Origin: Pseudomonadota bacterium
GTDB taxonomy: Bacteria > Pseudomonadota > Gammaproteobacteria > Burkholderiales > Burkholderiaceae_F
Length of the DNA stretch: 21,808 nucleotides
Assembly: GCA_023443095.1 (NCBI GenBank)
Contig: JAEZVV010000057.1
Span: 1-21,808 of the forward strand
Reading direction: 5' to 3'
In this document: positions 14,481-21,808 of the stretch, one piece after another
How positions within the stretch are numbered: position 1 is the first letter of the stretch
Layout of the letters: each line of letters opens with the position of its first letter
Position numbers and translations under genes: made by a program
The notes under the pieces: model-generated
Seen by the model: the letters and a program-made list of their open reading frames with translations, nothing else
What the model was told of the DNA's origin: nothing
The model's database searches: none

Positions 14481-15710
14481 CTAGCTGCGGTAGTCGGCGT
14501 TGATCGTCACGTATTCATGCGAAAGGTCGGTGGTCCACACCGTTTCGCTCGCCTCGCCCCGGCCGAGCGCGATCCGCACCGCGATTTCGGCCTGCTTCAT
14601 CACGCGCTGGCCGTCTTCTTCGCGGTAGTCGGGATGACGGCCGCCGTCGCGAGCAACCCAGACCTCGTCGAGCCAGAGCTGGACCCGGCCGGCGTCGAGG
14701 TCGGCGATGCCCGAGTTGCCCACCGCCGCCAGGATGCGGCCGAGGTTGGGGTCGGACGCAAAAAACGCGGTCTTGACGAGCGGAGAATGCGCCACCGCGT
14801 AGCCGACTTTCAGTGCTTCTTCGGGGTTGGCTGCGTCTTCGACCCGGATCGTGATGAACTTGGTGGCGCCTTCGCCGTCGCGCACGATCGCCTGCGCCAG
14901 TTGCTGCGCCACCGCGGTGATCGCCGCGGTCAAGGTCTCGAGGCGAGGGTCGTTGAGGCTCTCGATTTGCGGCGCGCCGTTTTTGCCGGTGGCGATCACC
15001 ACGAAGGAATCGTTGGTCGAGGTGTCGCCGTCGATCGTGATGCGGTTGAACGAGGCGTCGGCGACGCGTTTGGTCAGGCGCGGCAGCAGCGCCGGCGCCA
15101 CGCCCGCGTCGGTGGCGATGAAACCGAGCATGGTCGCCATGTTCGGCTCGATCATGCCGGCGCCCTTGCTGATGCCGGTGATGGTGGTGCTCACCCCGCC
15201 GAGCTCGATCCGCGTCGACGCCGCCTTGGGCAGCGTATCGGTGGTCATGATCGCTTCGGCCGCTTCAGCCCAGTGTGCCGGCGCCAGCCGCGACTTCGCC
15301 TGCGGCAGGCCGGCGACGAGGCGCTCGACCGGCAGGGGCTCCATGATCACGCCGGTCGAAAACGGCAGGACCTGAACCGGGCCGCAGCCCAACTGCTCGG
15401 CGACGGCAACACACGTGGTCTGCGCTGCACCGATGCCGGGCTCGCCGGTGCCGGCGTTGGCGCAACCAGTGTTGATCACCAGCGCGCGGATGCCGACCCC
15501 GGCCGCCAGATGCGCGCGGCACAGCTGCACCGGCGCGGCGGCGAACCGGTTCGAGGTGAACACCCCCGCCACCGACGAACCTTCGGCGATGGCCACCAGC
15601 AGGACATCCTTGCGCTTGGGTTTGCGGATCTGGGCCTCGGCCCAGCCAAGTTCGATGCCCGCCACCGGATGCAGTTCCGCGGTCACGGGAGCAGAAAGGT
15701 TCACCGCCAT
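14481..15710 (-). CDS. argJ: Bifunctional ornithine acetyltransferase / N-acetylglutamate synthase
   Basis: A 409-residue enzyme that moves the acetyl group from N-acetylornithine to glutamate, allowing acetyl recycling in arginine synthesis. It is made as one chain that cuts itself into two subunits. The cleavage motif KGAGMIEPNMATMLGF is at 182-197, placing the new N-terminal nucleophile at T193. The oxyanion-hole TG is at 119-120 (STGVIME). TGCANAGTG at 81-89 and the C-terminal HEYVTINADYRS are also typical. The frame is open from 15767, but the ATG at 15710 gives the normal MAVNLSAP start and has GGGGA upstream. Whether it also uses acetyl-CoA cannot be told from sequence. It follows secA after a gap holding two hairpins. 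Confidence 0.96.
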   Translation of the reverse strand: MAVNLSAPVTAELHPVAGIELGWAEAQIRKPKRKDVLLVAIAEGSSVAGVFTSNRFAAAPVQLCRAHLAAGVGIRALVINTGCANAGTGEPGIGAAQTTCVAVAEQLGCGPVQVLPFSTGVIMEPLPVERLVAGLPQAKSRLAPAHWAEAAEAIMTTDTLPKAASTRIELGGVSTTITGISKGAGMIEPNMATMLGFIATDAGVAPALLPRLTKRVADASFNRITIDGDTSTNDSFVVIATGKNGAPQIESLNDPRLETLTAAITAVAQQLAQAIVRDGEGATKFITIRVEDAANPEEALKVGYAVAHSPLVKTAFFASDPNLGRILAAVGNSGIADLDAGRVQLWLDEVWVARDGGRHPDYREEDGQRVMKQAEIAVRIALGRGEASETVWTTDLSHEYVTINADYRS

Positions 15711-15726
15711 GTCAAATCCCCATGTG

Positions 15727-15756
15727 AAAACGCCCGCGCGCTCGAGGCACGCGGGC
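15727..15756 (-). terminator. Hairpin with short T-run between secA and argJ
   Basis: GCCCGCG (15732-15738) pairs with CGCGGGC (15750-15756) over 7 bp around 11 bases. On the minus strand the stem is followed by GTTTTC (15726-15731). It lies 59 bases past the secA stop and 21 bases before the argJ start, fitting a modest intrinsic terminator for secA. Confidence 0.55.
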
Positions 15757-15778
15757 GAAGAATCCAATCGTCACGGCC

Positions 15779-15808
15779 GGCGCCGATCCGGACTGGCGGA
15801 TCAGCGCC
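15779..15808 (-). repeat. Inverted repeat just after the secA stop
   Basis: GGCGC-c-GATCCG (15779-15790) pairs with CGGATC-a-GCGCC (15797-15808): 11 base pairs with one C/A mismatch around a 6-base loop. It begins 6 bases after the secA stop on the minus strand and has no T-run. It probably protects the secA mRNA 3' end or works with the hairpin at 15732-15756. Confidence 0.5.
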
Positions 15809-15814
15809 GCGGCA

Positions 15815-18583
<2,769 letters not shown>

Positions 18584-18658
18584 CGGGATTCTTGAGGCGA
18601 AAAGCGCCAGAACTGCAGCGAGCGCAGGCCGAACGTGGCCCAGTGCGCGGAAGGGTGG

Positions 18659-18664
18659 ATTATC
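18659..18664 (-). promoter_or_regulatory. Candidate -10 box of secA
   Basis: GATAAT on the minus strand, 75 bases before the secA ATG. The spacer upstream contains a G5/C7 run (18670-18683) able to form a short hairpin, and no good -35 lies at 17 bases. A perfect TTGACA on the minus strand at 18730-18735 has no good -10 at the expected distance. The true start site is therefore uncertain. Confidence 0.35.
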
Positions 18665-18828
18665 TCACAGGGGGTGCCCCCCCTCGCTGGCCTATTTGCG
18701 GACAGTTGTTCCTGACACAAGTCCGACGCTGTCAACTAACCCGAGAAAGACCGTTTCTTCCCGGCAGCAGGCCTGAGGCCCGACCCGGACTACCGGCGCC
18801 GGCAAAGCCGGCCGCGGCCAACAACGGG

Positions 18829-18834
18829 GATAAT
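18829..18834 (+). promoter_or_regulatory. Candidate -10 box of the DUF721 gene
   Basis: GATAAT lies 28 bases before the TTG start at 18863, so a leader of about 20 bases is expected. A hairpin GCCGGC-AAA-GCCGGC (18798-18812) lies upstream where the -35 would be sought. No recognisable -35 is seen. Confidence 0.35.
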
Positions 18835-18862
18835 CCAGCCTCGATACACGAATCACACCGCC

Positions 18863-19333
18863 TTGAACCCGACCCGCACCCTTGCCCAGGCCCTGGCGAC
18901 GTCGCCCGTGGCCGGCCTGCTCGCCCGAGTGGAAGCCGCTCAGCGCATCGCCGCCATCCTGGCGCCCGAATGCGCCCGCCTGCGGCTGGGGTTCGACGCC
19001 TCCGCGCCGGGGCGCTGCGAGTTGCGCGAGAAAGACATCGTTCTCAATCTCGACAGCGCAGCCCAGGCGGCCAAATTGCGCCAAGCCCTGCCCCGCCTCA
19101 ACCAGGCGCTGCAGCAGCAGGGCTACGGGGTTTACGCGATCCGGATCAAGGTCCAGCCGCCCGGCGGGCGGGACCAGGCCGCAGCGCTCGACCCGGCGCG
19201 TTACGGCCCGGCGCGCCATCTCAGCGCGGGCGGCGCCCAGGCCGTGCATCATCTGGCAGCGCAGCTGCCGCGATCGGATTTGCGCGAAGCGCTGGAAAAA
19301 CTCGAGAAAACTCTGGGCCGCCAGCACCCTTGA
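18863..19333 (+). CDS. DUF721 (DciA-like) protein
   Basis: A 156-residue basic, soluble protein. Residues 10-95 fit the DUF721 pattern: a helical start (PVAGLLARVEAAQRIAAIL), then CELREKDIVLNLDSAAQAAK, LRQALPRLNQAL and IRIKVQP. DUF721 includes DciA, which loads the replicative helicase DnaB in most bacteria that lack DnaC. The C-terminal 60 residues are variable. The start used is TTG with no Shine-Dalgarno sequence; GTG codons at 18908 and 18929 are alternatives, though the first would remove residues usual in the family. It sits between secA and lpxC, where DUF721 genes are common in beta- and some gammaproteobacteria, and where E. coli has secM. It is convergent with lpxC with a gap of 12 bases. 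Confidence 0.75.
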   Translation: MNPTRTLAQALATSPVAGLLARVEAAQRIAAILAPECARLRLGFDASAPGRCELREKDIVLNLDSAAQAAKLRQALPRLNQALQQQGYGVYAIRIKVQPPGGRDQAAALDPARYGPARHLSAGGAQAVHHLAAQLPRSDLREALEKLEKTLGRQHP

Positions 19334-19345
19334 CAGGGCGGCGGC

Positions 19346-20257
19346 TCAGAAGAAGGCGAGTTGCTGAGCAAAATCGGCCGGCGCGCTCGCTTCGTCTTCG
19401 AAGCTGACAATGTCCCACGCGCTTTCGTCGGCGAGCAGGGCGCGCAGCAGGACGTTGTTGAGCGCGTGGCCGGACTTGTGCGCCACGTACGACGCCAGCA
19501 GCGGCCGGCCGAGGACGTAAAGGTCGCCCATCGCGTCGAGGATCTTGTGTTTGGCGAACTCGTCGTCCGCGCGCAGGCCGTCAGCGTTGAGCACGCGGTA
19601 CTCGTCCATCACGATCGCGTTGTCTAGCGTTCCGCCTTGCGCCAGGCCCATCGAGCGCAGGGTTTCGACGTCGTTGACGAAGCCGAAGGTGCGCGCGCGC
19701 GCGACGTCCTTGATGAAGTTGTGGCGCGCGAAATCGACCTCGACCAGCTGCTCGGTCGCATCGATCGCCGGGTGTTTGAAATCGATGGAGAACGCGAGCT
19801 TGTAGCCGAAGTGCGGATCGAGCCGGGCCCATTTGTCGCCTTCGCGGACCTCGACCGTCTTCTTAACGCGGACGAACTTCTTCGGCGCGTTCTGCTCGAC
19901 GATACCGGCGGCCTGGATCAGGAAGACGAAACTCGAGGCGCTGCCGTCCATGATCGGGATTTCGGCCGCATCGACGTCGATATAACAGTTGTCGATACCG
20001 AGACCGGCGATCGCACTCATCAGGTGTTCGACCGTGGCGATGCGGACGCCGTCCCGGTCGAGGGTGGTCGCCATGCGGGTATCCCCGACCGCGGTAGCGC
20101 TGGCGGGGATATCGACCGGAGGCTCGAGATCGGTGCGGCGGAAGACGATGCCGGTGTCGGCCGCCGCCGGGCGCAACTGCAGCTCGACCTTGGTGCCGGA
20201 GTGCAGACCGATCCCGACCGTGCGGGCGATCTGCTTGAGAGTGCGTTGCTTGAGCAT
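19346..20257 (-). CDS. lpxC: UDP-3-O-acyl-N-acetylglucosamine deacetylase
   Basis: A 303-residue zinc enzyme that removes acetate from UDP-3-O-acyl-GlcNAc, the committed step of lipid A synthesis. The zinc ligands are H78 (TVEHLMSA), H237 and D241 (KHKILDAMGDL). The catalytic base is E77 and the second catalytic histidine is H264 (SGHALNN). Each is one residue lower than in E. coli LpxC (H79, H238, D242, H265), and the length is nearly the same (305). It follows ftsZ in the conserved cluster but is separated from it by a strong terminator, so it needs its own promoter. A -10-like TAAAAT lies 6 bases before the ATG and there is no Shine-Dalgarno sequence. No LA-type degradation tail like that of E. 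coli is evident; it ends in QQLAFF. Confidence 0.97.
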   Translation of the reverse strand: MLKQRTLKQIARTVGIGLHSGTKVELQLRPAAADTGIVFRRTDLEPPVDIPASATAVGDTRMATTLDRDGVRIATVEHLMSAIAGLGIDNCYIDVDAAEIPIMDGSASSFVFLIQAAGIVEQNAPKKFVRVKKTVEVREGDKWARLDPHFGYKLAFSIDFKHPAIDATEQLVEVDFARHNFIKDVARARTFGFVNDVETLRSMGLAQGGTLDNAIVMDEYRVLNADGLRADDEFAKHKILDAMGDLYVLGRPLLASYVAHKSGHALNNVLLRALLADESAWDIVSFEDEASAPADFAQQLAFF

Positions 20258-20263
20258 GGCGGG

Positions 20264-20269
20264 ATTTTA
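20264..20269 (-). promoter_or_regulatory. Candidate -10 box of lpxC directly before its start codon
   Basis: TAAAAT on the minus strand is separated from the lpxC ATG (20257-20255) by only CCCGCC. A GTTTGC 16 bases further upstream may be the -35. The predicted start point coincides with the A of ATG, which would give a leaderless mRNA. Confidence 0.5.
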
Positions 20270-20316
20270 CGCGCGGCCGGCCGCCGCAAACTCGGTGTTA
20301 ATCACTACGTCCAGAC

Positions 20317-20354
20317 AAAAGCCGCCCGGCGCGGGAGGCATCGCGCCGGGCGGC
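20317..20354 (-). terminator. Intrinsic terminator after ftsZ
   Basis: A perfect 13-bp GC-rich stem pairs 20321-20333 with 20342-20354 around an 8-base loop. On the minus strand it is followed by TTTTGTC (T-run 20317-20320). It lies 109 bases after the ftsZ stop and 63 bases before the lpxC start, so it should separate the division cluster from lpxC. Confidence 0.85.
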
Positions 20355-20360
20355 ATGGTG

Positions 20361-20380
20361 CAAGGCGCGGGCACGCCTTG
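20361..20380 (-). repeat. Second hairpin between ftsZ and its terminator
   Basis: CAAGGCG (20361-20367) pairs with CGCCTTG (20374-20380) over 7 bp around CGGGCA. It lies 6 bases before the terminator stem in the ftsZ transcript. It has no T-run of its own and may stabilise the mRNA 3' end. Confidence 0.45.
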
Positions 20381-20463
20381 TTGGCTCTGAACGCACGCGG
20401 GCCGTCCCGAGTGCGCTCACCGGATCCATCCAGCGCGGATGCACGGGCACCCGCGGCGCCGGA

Positions 20464-21684
20464 TCAATCCGCCTGCTTGCGCAGGAAGGCCGGGATGTCG
20501 TAGCGGTCGGTGCCGTTTTCTTCCATCGCCGCGACCTTCTGCTGCGCGTCGTTGCGGCTGCGCCAGACGGCCGGAGTGTCGAACGCGCCGTAGTCGCCGC
20601 CGGCTCCCGCGGTCGGCGCCGCACCAGCCACCGGGGCGGCCACGGGCGCGCCGATGACGGCGTTGTCGGTACCGGTACGCAGTTGCGGTGCGGTGTTGAT
20701 GACCGTGAACGGCGTGGCCTGCTTCTTGGCGCTGGCGCGGCCCAGGCCGGTGGCAACCACGGTGACCCGCAGTTCGTCGCCCATGGCTTCGTCACGCACG
20801 GTGCCGAAGATCACGGTCGAGTCGTCGGCGGCAAAGGCACGGATGGTGTCCATCACTTCGCGCGTTTCCTTCATCTTCAGGCTCGACGAAGCGGTGATGT
20901 TGACCAGCACGCCGCGCGCGCCCGACAGATCGACCCCTTCGAGCAGCGGGCTCGCCACGGCCTGTTCGGCCGCGATGCGGGCGCGATCGAGGCCGGCGGC
21001 CGTCGCCGTCCCCATCATCGCCTTGCCGTGTTCGCTCATGACGGTCTTGACGTCTTCGAAGTCGACGTTGATCAGGCCCGGCACGTTGATGATTTCGGCG
21101 ATACCGGCGCAGGCGTTGTGCAGGACATCGTCGGCGGCCTTGAAGCACTCGTGCATCTCGGCGTCTTCGCCCAGGACCTCTTCGAGCTTGTCGTTGAGGA
21201 TGACGATCAGCGAATGGACCTTGCTTTCGAGCTGCTCGAGGCCGGCTTCGGCCAGGCGCGAGCGCTTCGGGCCTTCGAAGCCGAAAGGCTTGGAGACCAC
21301 GGCCACGGTCAGGATGCCCATTTCCTGCGCCACTTCGGCCACCACCGGCGCTGCGCCGGTGCCGGTACCGCCGCCCATGCCGGCAGTGATGAAGACCATG
21401 TGCGCGCCGCGCAGGGCGTCGGCGATGCGCTCGCGCGCTTCCTCGGCCGCCGCGGCTCCCGCCTCGGGGCGCGAACCTGCGCCCAGGCCGGTCTTGCCGA
21501 GCTGGATGATGTTGCTCGCCTGGGCGCGTGCGAGCGCCTGATGGTCGGTATTGGCGCAGATGAACTCCACGCCCTGGACTCCGCGGTTGATCATGTGTTC
21601 AACCGCGTTGCCGCCTGCGCCGCCGACGCCGATCACCTTGATGATCGTGCCGTTGGTTTCAGTCTCGAGAATCTCGAACGTCAT
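20464..21684 (-). CDS. ftsZ: Cell division protein FtsZ
   Basis: A 406-residue tubulin-like GTPase that polymerises into the ring marking the division site. The tubulin signature GGGTGTG is at 104-110 (TAGMGGGTGTGAAP). KVIGVGGAGGNAV at 16-28 is the first nucleotide-binding loop, and NADLD-like T7 residues are represented by NVDFEDVKTVM. After the globular core, about 65 residues rich in A, G and P form the linker. It ends in DRYDIPAFLRKQAD, the conserved peptide that binds FtsA and ZipA and ZapD. The frame is open from 21792, but the ATG at 21684 has a perfect AGGAGG (21690-21695) 5 bases upstream. ftsA is expected further upstream but is not within the 124 bases left. Confidence 0.98.
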   Translation of the reverse strand: MTFEILETETNGTIIKVIGVGGAGGNAVEHMINRGVQGVEFICANTDHQALARAQASNIIQLGKTGLGAGSRPEAGAAAAEEARERIADALRGAHMVFITAGMGGGTGTGAAPVVAEVAQEMGILTVAVVSKPFGFEGPKRSRLAEAGLEQLESKVHSLIVILNDKLEEVLGEDAEMHECFKAADDVLHNACAGIAEIINVPGLINVDFEDVKTVMSEHGKAMMGTATAAGLDRARIAAEQAVASPLLEGVDLSGARGVLVNITASSSLKMKETREVMDTIRAFAADDSTVIFGTVRDEAMGDELRVTVVATGLGRASAKKQATPFTVINTAPQLRTGTDNAVIGAPVAAPVAGAAPTAGAGGDYGAFDTPAVWRSRNDAQQKVAAMEENGTDRYDIPAFLRKQAD

Positions 21685-21720
21685 ATTTGCCTCCTGCTCC
21701 TGTTTAACCGAAACACACGC

Positions 21721-21750
21721 CCACGCAAACACCCAATCGCAAGTGCGTGG
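21721..21750. repeat. Inverted repeat upstream of ftsZ
   Basis: CCACGCA (21721-21727) and TGCGTGG (21744-21750) are perfect inverted repeats 16 bases apart, 37 bases before the ftsZ start. The region between the window end and ftsZ otherwise shows no clear promoter and no recognisable end of ftsA. A regulatory role is a guess. Confidence 0.3.
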
Positions 21751-21808
21751 ATTTCTCGCGCGCTTGCCGTTGGATGACTGCGACACCTTCACACGCGCGG
21801 CCGAAGGT

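Noticed and set aside
21685..21808. End of ftsA upstream of ftsZ
   Set aside because: None of the three minus-strand frames before ftsZ resembles the FtsA C-terminus, so ftsA must lie beyond the window.

Overview
The window is a stretch of core chromosome from a GC-rich betaproteobacterium. The order Rhodocyclales or a close relative fits best, but nothing here fixes the genus. The basis is high GC with long spurious antisense frames, betaproteobacterial-type protein sequences, and a gene order that matches the conserved ftsZ-lpxC-secA-mutT-yacG-zapD-coaE-pilus neighbourhood of beta- and gammaproteobacteria. There is no transposase, integrase, CRISPR array, phage gene or compositional break. 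I found no candidate for a wholly new system; the items worth a second look are regulatory and architectural.

Layout. (1) Positions 1-2020, minus: start of a lytic transglycosylase (cut by the window edge) behind proS. (2) 2050-2678, plus: rppH with its own promoter, divergent from proS. (3) 2682-5568, minus: rplU-rpmA-obgE-proB, with a strong hairpin terminator or attenuator between rpmA and obgE and a TAATG stop/start overlap between obgE and proB. (4) 5793-12629, plus: ispB, tRNA-Pro(CGG), then pilB-pilC-pilD-coaE-zapD-yacG. (5) 12649-18583, minus: secA, argJ, a DUF815 ATPase, and a Nudix/ThiE-like fusion that overlaps the ATPase gene by 4 bases. (6) 18863-19333, plus: a DUF721 (DciA-like) gene. 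(7) 19346-21684, minus: ftsZ, a perfect terminator hairpin, then lpxC. No gap between genes exceeds about 280 bases.

How the genes fit together. rplU, rpmA and obgE serve ribosome structure and assembly. proB, proS and tRNA-Pro cover proline synthesis, charging and CCG decoding. ispB makes the polyprenyl tail of quinones. pilB, pilC and pilD are the extension ATPase, platform protein and prepilin peptidase/methylase of type IV pili; no pilin gene is in the window. coaE, zapD and yacG cover coenzyme A, Z-ring bundling and gyrase inhibition. ftsZ and lpxC link division and lipid A synthesis, with secA in its usual place nearby.

Most notable: -10-like boxes lie only 6 and 10 bases upstream of the lpxC and ispB start codons, with no Shine-Dalgarno sequence, which suggests (near-)leaderless mRNAs. 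A tRNA promoter candidate lies inside the 3' end of ispB. The ThiE-like half of the Nudix fusion has lost expected catalytic residues. Hairpins lie in the rplU leader, between pilC and pilD, and in tandem after secA.
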